64,000 nt of DNA from Gymnorhina tibicen (taxonomy: Eukaryota > Chordata > Aves > Passeriformes > Artamidae), in the NCBI GenBank assembly GCA_013399875.1, contig VXAZ01005564.1, positions 1,199,603 through 1,263,602 on the forward strand, read 5' to 3'. The notes beneath the pieces were generated by a model. It saw nothing but the letters and a program-made list of their open reading frames with translations, made no database searches and was not told the DNA's origin. This document shows positions 49,001 to 61,100 of this stretch, piece by piece. The first letter of the stretch is position 1. Each line of letters begins with the position of its first letter. The position numbers were made by a program, and so were the translations under genes.

Positions 49001-49399
49001 AGAAGGGCTCAACCTAATCCTTGGTCCAGGTGCTGCCTCCCCACGCCAGGCAGGCAAAGATGAGCGAGGCCGTTGCTCAGAGCGCAGCCAAAAGAGGTTG
49101 TTGTGCTTATTTTACATCCTTTAGCACTTGGAGGTTGGGTGGTGGGGCTCAGAGGTGGCTCAAGGAATCTCAGCTGGGAGAGGGGGTGTGTGGGGTGACC
49201 ACTGCTCCCAGCCAGGCACAGGCAGGGCAGAATCCCAATATTCCTGCAGAAACGGCTTCAGGTGAAACCGCTGCACGTGAAAGGCTCAGTGACACACCTG
49301 GGCTTTTGGCTAAGACCAAGGGGGGAAAAGATGCATTCACTCAGTTCAAAACCACTTTTGCAGGAAGAGATGGGAAACTTACAGAAACCAAAGCATGAA
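46066..49399. other. Non-coding DNA, no gene recognised
   Basis: A minus-strand frame of 202 codons (46184-46792) is open but unrecognised. A pyrimidine-rich tract lies at 48540-48660. Near 47818, 'TCTGTGAGCTCCTTACAGAAG' with a following GGCAGG weakly recalls the L2 3' end (CTGTGAGCTCCTTGAGGGCAGG). Confidence 0.45.
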
Positions 49400-49920
49400 C
49401 TGAAACAGTGCATTCACTTAAAAACTAAAACCTAGTTTATATAAATTTTGTATTCCCTCGTTAGAGTTTTTCCTTACTTCTAGAGACTGACTCATTAACA
49501 AATTAACATGTTTTGATTCCACTGTGAAAGTCTCTAGATAATTGTTACAGCTATGGTCCTGGGGCTGAAGAACTGTGCTTCTAAAATGCTTTTATAGACT
49601 ACAAATTGGATGCTTTTCATACAGGTTATCTAATTTTAATTACAATTTCCCCTCTGGCAAGTCTTTCTTCGCTTTGAAGTTGTTAGAGTTTTGTCATCCT
49701 TCGGGAGTGAGCAGTTTCAGATTATCATCATGTCAGATTTTATGTCCATAGAAACACTCTTTCAACAGTTTTTTTACTGAGGCAAGATTTTATCTGTGGG
49801 AGTTTTATTGGTCTGAAAGGTATGACAAGCAACTTAAGTGTAAGTGATGTCCTACTTGTAATGTGAAAAAAAGAAATCTCTCTAAGCAGATACATTAGCC
49901 ACTAAAATAAACAGCAATTA
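49400..49920. promoter_or_regulatory. Candidate conserved non-coding element
   Basis: AT-rich complex sequence with clustered homeodomain-type sites (TAATTTTAATTACAATT near 49632, AGATAATTG near 49536), TTATTGG (about 49805) and CATGTCAGATTTTATG (about 49729). A perfect 10-bp inverted repeat (TCTAGAGACT at 49479-49488, complement at 49529-49538) spans a 40-bp spacer. No repeats or coding signal. Conservation is inferred, not tested. Confidence 0.38.
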
Positions 49921-50169
49921 CTGTCCCTGCAGACACAATTGCAGAATGTAAAAATAAGACATTATTTTCAATTCGCTTTCTCTTTTCTCAAATAAAGATT
50001 TGCCACCTTCAAGCAACGTTTTGTCGGCCTGAGTCAGGAGCAGCTGGGAAGAAGGGAAGGGGAAGCAAAGGAATACTGAAACGAGGAGATCATCTCTCAG
50101 AAAATGAGCCAGCCAAGGTATAACATCTCTCCACCAAGCCCTGACAAGACATCCCCGAGCACCAGCATG
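49921..50169. other. Non-coding DNA
   Basis: Unique sequence with no recognised feature. A minus-strand frame of 87 codons has no known domain. Confidence 0.5.
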
Positions 50170-50650
50170 GGTTTTGTCCACCAGGCTGCTGCTGGGTGCA
50201 TTTCACATGACTAATTGCATAACACTCAGCGTTCTGCTTTCATCAGGAGCAGATATGGTCCCTCCCTCCGCTGCATTAGATGCCTGCCGCCCATCTATAA
50301 CATGTAATCTCTTGCTCTTCATTGCCAAGATGTTTATTGATGTTTGCCAAAGCCAAGGAAAAGAAGGATTTAGCACATAAGCATCTCCTGATGAAGGGCT
50401 GATTTGTTTGTGTTTGGAGCCTCGGGCACTACGTCCAAGGCACAAGATGTTGAATTCTAAGTGCATCAGCCAGGTCTGTGTCAGTGATTTTTTTTGACAG
50501 AATTTTCTTGATGAAGCTGTCTGGGTTTGCAGAGCCAATAGCAGTGCTGGCATTACAAGGTTCTGCATCCCGAGTTTGATGGGCTGCCAGAATGTTTACT
50601 GCCGTAATGCTCTCACAACTGCAATAAAACAACCAGCAAATCAAGGATGC
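50170..50650. promoter_or_regulatory. Candidate conserved non-coding element
   Basis: Complex sequence including CACATGACTAATTGCAT (about 50202), which contains an octamer-like ATTGCAT, then ATGTTTATTGATG (forkhead/HOX-like, about 50330). It also includes CTGTGTCAGTGA (about 50476) and CCGTAATGC (about 50602). A 121-codon minus-strand frame is unrecognised. No transposon similarity. Conservation is inferred from texture. Confidence 0.35.
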
Positions 50651-53600
50651 TTAAACCAATCCGAGTATTCAGACCTTTAGCCTGCATAGTTTTAAGGCAG
50701 TAAGAGATACAAGAGCAAATAGTTAATAAAAATAAACAAATGAACACAAAGCTTGAGGAGTTTGCTGGGGAACATGAAAACAAAGTGTATGGGGGAGTGG
50801 AAGATGTGTGCAGGTTCTTCTCTCATCTCTGGCATTCCTGAGCTAACAGACAATCAGCCCAAGCTGAATCCAGAAGTGACTGGGAGAAAAAATTCTGTGG
50901 GATCACTGCTCACATACGAAATTGCCACTGTCTTCATGGGGATTTCTAATGATGTGAGATCATATGAAAATTTCAGGTTTTGCTTCCCTTTCTTCATCTC
51001 CAGGATCCTTTCTTCATACAAGAGATCTTGGATCCTGTTCACTGGAATTAAGTCAGGCATTTTCAATTGAAGAAGATCAGAGGAATTAGCCTGAGTTGTT
51101 TGAAATTCCTTTTAAATTTACATAGTCCTCTAAAATCACTTGAATTTAGGTTGCAGCTTCAGCCACCTGTTTTTCAGGCACAAAAATTATGGGTTTTGCT
51201 GTCATAAACAGAATTTATTTTCTTGAAATTATGGATATTGTTCAGAGAATCACAAATTAACAAGATCTCCTACGAACAACAGCATCAACAACAAGAAATG
51301 TTTAAATAAAATAAATAAATGGAGTTGGTATTTCCTGGTCTTTCTCATCTGACACTGTTTCAGGTCACTGCTGACATTAAAAGAGCTATTCTAGATTTAT
51401 TCCTGGAGCTCAACTTGCAGTTGGTTTCTGATTTTTAATAGGAAAAGAAGTCACGGAGAAGACATAGTTCTTCATCACCACCAAAGATTCAAGGGATTCC
51501 CTGATTTTCAGAAAGGCAAACTGGAAGAATAGGTCTTGGAGCTGCAAGTGGAGTCACTCGAAAAACAGGTTCAGTTACTTTGGGCTAAATCAGTGTAAAA
51601 GAGTGTCAAATCTGTGAGAATTTGGGGTGGCCAAAATGCCTCAGTTCTTTCAAATGAGTGTTACTTGCCTTTCACCAGCTGGTTCAAGTGTCACGAGAGC
51701 TGGTTTCCCTCTAAAAAGTGTCTGGGAGAAGGTCTGACAGAGCCTGATGAGCACTTCCAAAGGGAGATTACCGCTTTCAAACATCAAAGTAGCGCTCACT
51801 GCTAAAATATGTGAGGATATCAGACTTTCCCCGGCAAGGATTTAAATGACACAGGTTCTTTGCAGGTTTGACCACAGTGTCCTCCTTTTAACCCTTTCCT
51901 CTGAGCAGGCTATTCCCACCAAGGAGAAATCCACCTAATTTTGAGCTGCAGGAAGTGCAAAACCCCGGTTATTTTCCTGTGCCTTTCCCAGGGCAGACCT
52001 GCAGCCTTTTGGGGACACTGCTGGTCCCGTGGCCTCCAAAGGGAGGAGTGTGACAGACTCTCCATTTACAGCCTTCTGGAGCTATTCCCATCACCCTGCT
52101 TCTCCCCAAAGTAGGGACATGATGATTTTCCAGGGAATCTCAGCATCTGCTTCCTCACAGAGATCTCTGATGGATAACCTGGTACTAAACACCCCTAATT
52201 ATGAACCCAATTAACTGTATCCATACCATGACCCACTGCTGTGTCAGAAACACAGCAGCACAAAAACCCCAAACCTCTGGCCATCCTTCATCATCTCCAC
52301 TGAGACTCGTGTCCTGCACTTCAGTTCCCTCCACTCACTGCCACTGAAGTAAAGAGGAGCAAAAAAAAAAATCCCGTAAAGTCAATCTTCCCTGCATTTG
52401 TTCATTAAAATATGGTCAGCCTACATGAGAGTTTTATTTGGAACAAAAGGACTGTTAGAGAATTAGTCACAGCCTGGGAGGCAGGAGAGGGCATTGTTTT
52501 ATGGAGACAAGAAAGGCTTTGGGAAGCAGATGATTCTAATTTACCTTCTTGACTTTATTCAGCCACTTTCAAATAGATTTCTCTTCATGTGGACTGCAGT
52601 GTTTATGGCTGTAAAGAGGATGAAGGCTCACTTTTAACCCCTGCAAAAGAGCAAGGCTAAGAAATAAATCCTGCAGAATTCTGCTTCTTGCTCCATTAGC
52701 AAAGATTTCAGCTCAGGTGACCTTCTCCTGGGAACACCAACTAACATCAAAAATTCCCTGTGAAACCTAAGTGGGGTGTTCTTGCACTTGGAATAAAATG
52801 AAAATATCTGTTTTAAAATTAAACTCTTCTAATTTAGGTATTTAATTGAACTACACTATTAAAATTACCCAATTTAAAACATTCATGTATGAAAATATTT
52901 TACTTTACTTCTATTTATAGGTTTCTGTTCTGTTCTAGCATGCAAAATTTTGGGGGATAGAGTTTGAACTTTCCAGGCTATTTGGAGTGGGATTTTTCTT
53001 AACATATCTCAGAAAGGTTGCAGGGTAGGGAAATCAGTTTTTGACCAGTCCTAGTTAAAAAAGACCTTTTGAGAAACCTTCAGGACTGAATTTATAGCTT
53101 GAAATTCAACTCTGACAGGGGCAGTGGAAAAGAAAAAATCCCCTTTTTTTCTTTCATTTATTAAATTGCGATATTAAACCTTTCTGTATTTACGTATATG
53201 TGTATATATTTATTGAATGTACATTTTCCTTGGCTTTCTTTAGTTTCTTTTTGTTTCCTTAGAGCCTAACTTGAGAGAAAATGGTAAAAGAGAAACTCAC
53301 TGAATGGTGACCTCTCAGAATCTCACTTTTTAAAAGGGGAAAGCTGAACAAGCAGAAGGAAAGGTGTTTTACTTTGTGTTTTCAAAGCTTTGTTTTGGCA
53401 ACCTCCTGCAAAACTCAGATGCCTGAAGAAATGCTGGAATAAGAGAGACCTTTGCTGAGATGCACCAGTTACATTTAAGCTGTTCTTTGCCTACCAAAAC
53501 ACTTCATGCAGACGTGTAAGGCCTTCCCAGAGATAAATCCCACACCTTTCATTTCCATACGCTTAAAAAAAATAAATTACCTAAGTAAATCTTTCTACTT

Positions 53601-53999
53601 TAAAAGCTCACGGAAGGATGAAAAGGCACCAAAAACAATTTGCGAGGCCTGTTCTCCTTAGTGCACATGTAAATAGATTTCTGTCTCCCCCACAGAAACA
53701 CATCCCTCATGCAAACACATATTTGGATGGGCTCCGTCCTTCATCCATTTCCAATCACAAAAGCCACCACTCCTCCCAATAGCGATCAAAGGCTTGAGCA
53801 CAGCAGCCCTAACAATTGCTGCCATGGAGAAACAATTTAATGAAAACATGCGAATATATTTTTAGAGCCTCGTAACACAACTTCTCAACTGGAAATGAGG
53901 GGGGGGAAAAAGGCGTCTCATGACCGTGGGTTTGGTGGAGCTCACCAGAAAACGCTCTGCAGAGCATAATTCCAGAACCATTGTATCGCACTCGAATCC
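50651..53999. other. Non-coding DNA, no gene recognised
   Basis: Largely AT-rich unique sequence, most strongly at 52790-53240. An AAAT run lies near 51305-51321. No open frame above about 105 codons and no recognised repeat or RNA. Confidence 0.55.
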
Positions 54000-54235
54000 A
54001 CCAGGAACCAGCTAACCAAATGTAACAAATTAAGGCAAGCCCATTTAGAAGGGCAAAAATATCACTCCTTGTTAGTGCAGTGCTGATAGAGCACTCGGTG
54101 ATGAGCTAAATAAGCACATACACAATCACTTTAGTTTCCAGTAATGTCATTCAAATTAGATTGTTCAGGGGATGCTCTAAACCAGTGCTGAAGTATTGGC
54201 TTGTGCTGCTGCTTCTGAAATGACTGGAGAAACAG
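54000..54235. promoter_or_regulatory. Candidate conserved non-coding element
   Basis: Compact complex block with AAATGTAACAAATTAAGG (about 54018), GAGCTAAATAAGCAC (about 54103), TAATGTCATTCAAATTAGATTG (spread over 54143-54164) and AGTGCAGTGCTGATAG-type sequence. No repeat or coding signal. Judged by texture only. Confidence 0.33.
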
Positions 54236-57200
54236 ATGAATGTGGTTCACAATGTTTTTTCTAAAGATTTAGGGAAAAATTGGGCTACCCTTTTTTTTTT
54301 TGTAATTTGGAAATGAAGAGCAATTATACATTTTGCTGAGTTTTTGCCATTTTACCTGTGACCCACCTCGGTTGTGTTTGAACCCTTCTTAATCAAACCT
54401 GACAGAAGGTCAGATAAATAGTAATTTAAATTCCTCCAGTTTTTGTGAAAACAGTTGGGTAGGTACAAGAGAGAGGCCCCTGCAAATACCCAAGCCCAAC
54501 AACAGGAAAAGCTTCATTTAGAGCTTCCCTTTTACAGATACAAAATTAAATCAATCATGAAATATGAACCCAGAAAAGAAAATCTTTTTTAGTCCTGATG
54601 CTCATGCAATGTCTTGTATTTTTCTTCCATTTTCTCCCAATTTTCCGCCTTGGTTACAGTGACAATTCCCTGCCCCCAGTGCCTTCATTGGGCATTTGCA
54701 GCAGACATGGAAAGCAAAAACGGAAACCTGCCCTTCAGCCCTGGTTGTGATAAAGGGAGTTGTGATAAAAGTCCTCAAAAATGCGCCTTAAAGTAGCAAA
54801 AACGCAGGAACTTTAACACTGCAGTGTTTACTCCACCAGCTTTGCTCCTGCCATGAGCTGCCACGTCCCGTGGCTGCTCTCAGAATGAGCTCCCTGGGCT
54901 CTCCCAGTTGTAAACTCAGCACTTGGGTTTGGCCTGGGAATTATTTGAAATCAGTGTAATTGCTGCTCCTGTGATCCTGAACCCAAACATTTCACGTGCA
55001 CATTCTCCCCTGAAGGAAGCATCGCTGGGATTTTTACTCTGCATCGCCTACAGCTGTTAAAAAATCACAAAATCCTTAATTTAAAATCTACATCTACATA
55101 TCACTGCAGACTGCTTTTTGGGCAATATCTAACACACAGGGGCTTGCCCTTTCCATACTGTATGGGCTTGGTGACCTCCGATCTGCACATGCCAAGGAAG
55201 GCCCTTCTGACATCAAAACATTACTCAAGAAAATTCCTTTCAACAGCAGGTACTTTACTGACCTAGATTAAGTTGCTTGAGACGTCAAAGCCCTGAAAAA
55301 AAAAAAGAAGCTAAAATTGGCCTAAATGACTTCAGGCATAAAATCTGACCAAAGGAATTATGTCAGATGCTATAAACAGAGAGGAAAGCATGTAGGGAAG
55401 ATGAGGGATCAAAGGGAAAATCAAGTTAGTGTGATTTTTTTTTTGTTTTCTCCCAACTAAAATAGATGCTCCTACTTGTTCTGATGTGGAAGGAAGCAAC
55501 GGCTGTTGGCTGCCGCAGAGCTGACTACAGAATGCTTTTATGAATGTTTTACGAAGGAAAACCAAAAATGTGTTGACTGGAACACTCCATGCAATTCTGG
55601 GCTTCATTTAAACTCCCGAGTCTCCCAGTAACAGGAATTACAAATTTACTCAGGCTCTGCGGGGCTTTTTTGGAAGCAAGGCTTTGCCCAGCAGAGTCTC
55701 TGTGGAAAAGCACGTGAGCAATTCCCAGTGAGGTGCAAGGGAAGGGGCTGACCTGCCCCACACCCCCCAGCCCATGTGCTGTCATGGGGGGGGTCGTTGC
55801 TATGCTTCCAAAATCCCCTCTTGCCTTCACAGCCTAGGCAAGGAGGGCAGAAGGATCAGCAAAGGGCAAATATCTGTCAGAAGAGAAACTGGCCCAGTGC
55901 CTCGCACTTTCAGCCTTGAGTTAACTCATATGTTCACAGCCACACAGTTTTTAAGGAAAACCTTCCTTACTGAAATCCGTGCTGGTTTTTGGCCTCGAAA
56001 CCCTACATCTATTCCAGCACCAAAAGCAGTGGCCTGACTTTTACTGGCGTTGAGCAGCTGAAGCACATTATCCCCTTCAAAGCACCCTGGCCGTGCTCTC
56101 CGCCTGCCCTCACCAGCCTGGGCTTCAGCGGGCAGGTGTCAGATCCAATCCCTTCACTCGGACGGGGAGGGACCTTCCTGTCCTGCAGATTCACATCCAG
56201 GCACTTGAGAAAGGTCACGTTTGCTCCATCCTCTTGTGGTCAGAGGCCGCAGCAGCACGGACACATCTGGGCTCCGAGTCCAGACAGCTCCATTTTGAGA
56301 CGGCCAGGACAAACATGGAGCAGCGTTTGCCTGGCACCTCTGCCAGGAATCCAGTCAAACCAAACACTGGGGCAGGCCCAGCTAATAAATGGTAGAACTC
56401 TTAGAAAGTGTAAAAATACACGACTTTCTGAAGTGTACTGTAAAGTTCATTTTTTGGGTGTATTTGGCCAGCAGTGCCAGTCCCTGCAGTTTCCCCAAAT
56501 GGGCACTTTAACATAGCTTTGGAAAATAAGGTTTTTAATTGGTTATTCATGATGAAAATGTTACAGTGAGCTAAGAGTGCCCCACAAGATGGATACTTAG
56601 AAACCCAGTTATTTTTGTAATGGACATAAATAATCCACTCGACAGTACCCTGGAAAACACTCCCAGCTTGGTTTGCTGGCTCTCCAAGTTTTGCCACCAG
56701 AGGATCCAGAGACTGAAGAGGAAAACAATGAAACTGTGCACGTTCTAGAATAAAAGGACCATCACTCTTTCTAAAATGCAAAACTTCAGAAATCGTAGAG
56801 AGGAAAGCAGAAAAATCAAAGAGAATATCAGCTAATACGTGAAACCAGGGCTCCTTGATTAAATCTGGAGGCCCCTTTGTCAGTGGAGATCCCTTTGTCC
56901 ATGAGGTTTGTAAAATTTCTAGGTGGAAATGAGCAGCTGTTGGAGTTCTGGTTGGTACCAAGCCTGTACTCAGCCAGGAGAAGTGAGCTAGCCGTGAACC
57001 AGCACGATGTTGTTGGCTACAGAGGCAATGCCAGGACCAGAAAGCAAAAATGTGACTCCTTCCAGCTCTGCTGGCACTTTCAGAAAGTTTATACAGCAGA
57101 GAATGGAAGCACCTCTACATTGAATTCTGACCAACAATATCTGTAGATTTTTATATGCCCTAAAACCCCTCAAAAGTGAATGCAAGCAGCATCACACCCT

Positions 57201-57769
57201 TCTTTAGGGATGATGGATTTAAAGTGATCTGCACAGGTACAGCGACACCAAGGCAGGGCTCATCAGAGCCATGCCTCGGATCACTGAGTTCACCATTGCA
57301 ACAGCGAGGCACAAACCTCAGCCTGAGGAGCAATAGGATTTCTGCTTTTCAGTTTCCAGTTGCTGAGCTCATTTCTAACTCTTGCAGAGTCACAGTGTTG
57401 TTCCCATTGAAAAGAAAACAAATGGATCCACTTAAATTGAAATATAAAATCCTTCCCTTGACATAGTTGCTTGTGCTGCCCTTTTTGACTGAATTATACC
57501 CCAGTCTCCTGACAGTCCTTAAGGAAGTGCTTAAAGCCTGAGTCTGCGTAACACCCACTGTGAGGAAGGGGTCACCCAAACTCCTATCTCCTACTGCTCA
57601 ATTTAGTTAAGAAGAAAAAGCCTGTGCTCATATTCCAACACATGTTTCTGCTTTTAGATCTCTGGGAACTTTATGTGTCTTTTTTTTTTTCTTTCCATCT
57701 GTTCTCAGAGCAAATGTCAGTGCATTCAAAGTCCAGCGAGGTCTTTATGACCACAAAGAAACCCCCGAC
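54236..57769. other. Non-coding DNA, no gene recognised
   Basis: Unique sequence with a T-rich run near 54290. Frames of 175 codons (plus, 55989-56516) and 186 codons (minus, 56401-56961) are unrecognised. Small direct repeat GTTGTGATAAA occurs twice near 54744-54770. Confidence 0.5.
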
Positions 57770-58170
57770 CTGCATGCGGGGGGGGGACAGTGCTGGGAGC
57801 CGGGGCTGTGCAGGGCTGCCCCAGCGCCACGGCCCCGGCTCCCGCTCCTGCAGGGCCAGGGCTGGCTCCAGCCGGAGAGCTGCTGGCTCAGCTCCCAGCT
57901 CTGCCGACACAGCCCGCATTTCGGACACAGGGAGTAGCTACCCGGGCAGTGACGGGGGCACCGTGCCAGGCAGTCCCCTCTGTGGACGCCCCAAGGGGTG
58001 ACCAAGGGGTGACCACAGGGGTGATCCGCAGCCTTGGCACGTGCCAGCAAACCAGCAGGGGAATCTCCTGCCCCGCCTTCGCTGCTGGCCGCCCCCATCC
58101 CCAGGTGCTGCTCCTCACACCTGCGCTGGCCACACCAGACGAGAGCAGAAGGTTTCCTCCCGCGTAGCTT
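57770..58170. promoter_or_regulatory. GC-rich, CpG-enriched segment
   Basis: GC is about 65% by eye with roughly 23 CpGs in 400 bp, giving an observed/expected ratio near 0.55. It is borderline as a CpG island but distinct from the AT-rich flanks. It starts with a G9 run (57778-57786). Frames are open on both strands. The minus frame is cysteine-rich but not a domain I recognise. It could be a weak promoter or simply GC-rich sequence. Confidence 0.4.
57991..58024. repeat. Three copies of an 11-bp tandem repeat
   Basis: CCAAGGGGTGA occurs at 57991 and 58002, followed by the variant CCACAGGGGTGA at 58013-58024. Confidence 0.9.
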
Positions 58171-61100
58171 CAATACTCAGATGTGTGGGTGTGAGTAAAA
58201 TAACAATTTATTTAGTTCTACCCTTACAAAAACTGTGACACAGGAGAAGAAATTGCTCCCTGTTGATGCTGCAGACCAACGTGGTCGCAATTTTTCCTAC
58301 CATTTTCTTTTATGCACCTGCTGTCTGGGACCTTCCTCTGGGGTGGGAACAATCTTTTTGTTCCATGTGTTGTCCAGCTCTCTCAAAGTAGAGTTTCTAA
58401 ATGTTATAATGAATAAATGATCCAGATTAATTAATTTGGAATCTAGACCTTCTCATGAGCCAGAGCATCCCTGAGATGGGCTGATTATTTTGTTGCTGAT
58501 GAGGGATAGAGATGGGCAAGTTGCTTCAGAAGCTGTTACACTCTGCTGGCACTGAAACCATAGATAATTTAGGGCTGCCTAGAGCCTCTCCATTCAGTTC
58601 CCATCTACTTCTGCCCCAAGCATGGACACGACTTTTTAAAATGGACACGAAAACATCTGCAGCTGCTTCATCTGAAGCAACAGCCAGTGCTTTTTGTGTC
58701 ACTGAAATGGCATAAACCCAATATAAACAGGAATAGGAAAATACTTTCGGGTATTCTGCATTTTACGGCTTCCATTAAAATTAATGAAAATGAGATCTTA
58801 GACTTCCAGAAGCAAATCAGCACTAGAGTGCTTAGAAATGACACCTTCAAAAATTAAAATACTCAAAGCACATGAGAAAATAATTTTTTCAAAGCAGATT
58901 TAATGAACTCTGACAGTTATTTGTATAATGTTTGTTATGTGGCATCACTAAGATTTTTCTACTGGGGAAGGTTAGATGAAAGTGTTTTGACAGCTCTCAC
59001 TAGAGGGATGATATTTAATATAGAACAGTTTGCAAAACAGTATCAGGACCTGGGAATACCTTTTTGGTTAGTCATGGTGACCTCCAGCCCTGTGAAGGGG
59101 AAAAAAAAAAAATCCTAAATTCTGTAATCTCTGGTTTTAGCAGCTCATCTCACAAAGGAAAAATGACCTGAGATTGTTAAACACCTATTTAAGGCAAAAT
59201 GGTGCGTCCAAACATGAATTTTCATGGCTTACATGAGCTGAGGTCTTGAAAATGAGAAAGCCCAGAACGGAATCTGAGCAGGCTGGCTTTTCAGGGAAGA
59301 ACAATGAGCAAAATGGAAAAATCTCTGAAGTTTGGGAAGGCTCAAACCTGAAGTCTCATCCTTAGCCCTCGCACAGCAAAGGAACGCAGAGCACAAGCGG
59401 CGTCACCCAAACTCCAGCTATGGAGATCGGGGCTCTCCAAGTTCATTTTCACCCTTCCTGGAGAGCTTCACCCTTGATGCCCAAGTAAAGAAACCCTAAT
59501 GGCAATTACATGGAAGGAAAGCAAAGCGAACACAAGGAAAAGATGTGGGAAAACAGCACTGCTGTTCTCTGGTCAAAGACTCCTTCAGGGAACGTTCTCC
59601 GCTCACAAAGATGAATCCCACAACATTTACGCTGATTTCTACCAAGTGTGGGATTATTCCTTCACGCTCAGAGGAGGCTCCTGTGGGCTTCTCAGAAGCC
59701 TCAGAGTGATTTTCCTTCGAGGAAGTTTGTCCCTATGGAGCCAAAGAAAGGCCCAGCCACGCAGAGGCTTCAGACACACAGCTCCTGCTAATCCAAGTGG
59801 GAACTGTTTGTCCACGCCGGTCCCACAGCAAACACAAGGACGTGTTTGTGTGTTTTGAGGAATCCCATGGAACATAGTGGCAGTTTCAAAACTGCTCTCC
59901 TTTGGATTTTTTTAACAAAAACATCTATTTCATAAAGCTGCTTTGTAACAAAGTCAACTTTTTTTTTTTTTTTTACACCCGACTAGGCAGCTAAAGCTCT
60001 AAAAGAATTTTAGATTTCCCCATGGAAGAAAAAAACCCCTGTATTTCCCGAAGAAAAATTGTGAAAGAAAATTCTTAGAAGAATTCATTGTTAGCTGAAA
60101 GAACAGATTTTGTCTTAACAATAAATTTCTATGATAACCTGTGTATGCTAACTCCAGCCTTCCACACACTTAATTTTCGGTGCTTCTCAAACCTTGATGA
60201 ATAAAAGGTTTCCACCTCAGCCTATGCTGCTGTGACTGTCTGGGGACAGAGAGCAGGAGGGAGCTGAGTCCTCATCTGCCCCTGGCTGCTGGCACCCACT
60301 GCTGCTCAGCAGCCTCCGTGGGCTCTCCCCAAATTCCATTTTTCACGCCCTCCAACAGCATTAAAGATGACAAGACATAAGAAAAACAGAGTAAGAAAAA
60401 CAATAGCAATCAAACTTGTGAAAAATCAGGAGGTGACAGTTTAAAAATTATTAATAACTGCAGGCTTGTTTTGTTATACTTTAGCCTAATCTTACAGAAT
60501 GTGGGAGAAGGGATTTGTTGGAAGAAGTAAGGGACTAACAACATTTAGAAAAAAAATATATATTTGTCATTGGGAGCTACTCTTCAACTTCAAAGCATCT
60601 TTAGTCTCTTAAAAGGATTTACATTTGAGCTGAAGGGAATTTAGGTAATGGGCAGCTCTGAGAGACATCCCCTCTAGCACAGTTTTCACATATCACACAG
60701 CAAAGGAAACAATTCCTATTGAGTTTCACAGGATGATTTATCATCTCGCCTCTCCAAGCCTCTCACTGGCTCTTTAACATTCACTACACACTTTGTGAAA
60801 CCGTCTAGAAAATGATAGAGCTGACAAATGGTGCCCCTGTCCCGTCTGGAACTCACACCATGCCCGCAGCCTCCTCCAAACCGAAACACAAATGAAGTCA
60901 TTCCCAGTTTCCCATGAAGTTACATCAGTGCTTTTGGTGCCATTTTCCAAGCAAGGAGCACAGGCATGGGGATTATAGGAACTGGAGGAAAAGATACAGG
61001 GATTTTAGGACAAAAGGATGTTCCAAGGAAGGAAACAAACCACCGAAAATACTTTTTTTTTAAACAGCAATCCAGACATTTTGCTAAAAGGAATGCCTGA

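Noticed and set aside
57745..58173. Cysteine-rich 142-codon minus-strand frame as an exon of a secreted protein
   Set aside because: The cysteines follow from GC-rich composition, spacing fits no family I recognise, and the opposite strand is open too.
59959..59974. T16 as the reversed tail of a minus-strand retrocopy
   Set aside because: No recognisable retrotransposed gene or SINE lies on the expected side and no target-site duplication was seen.
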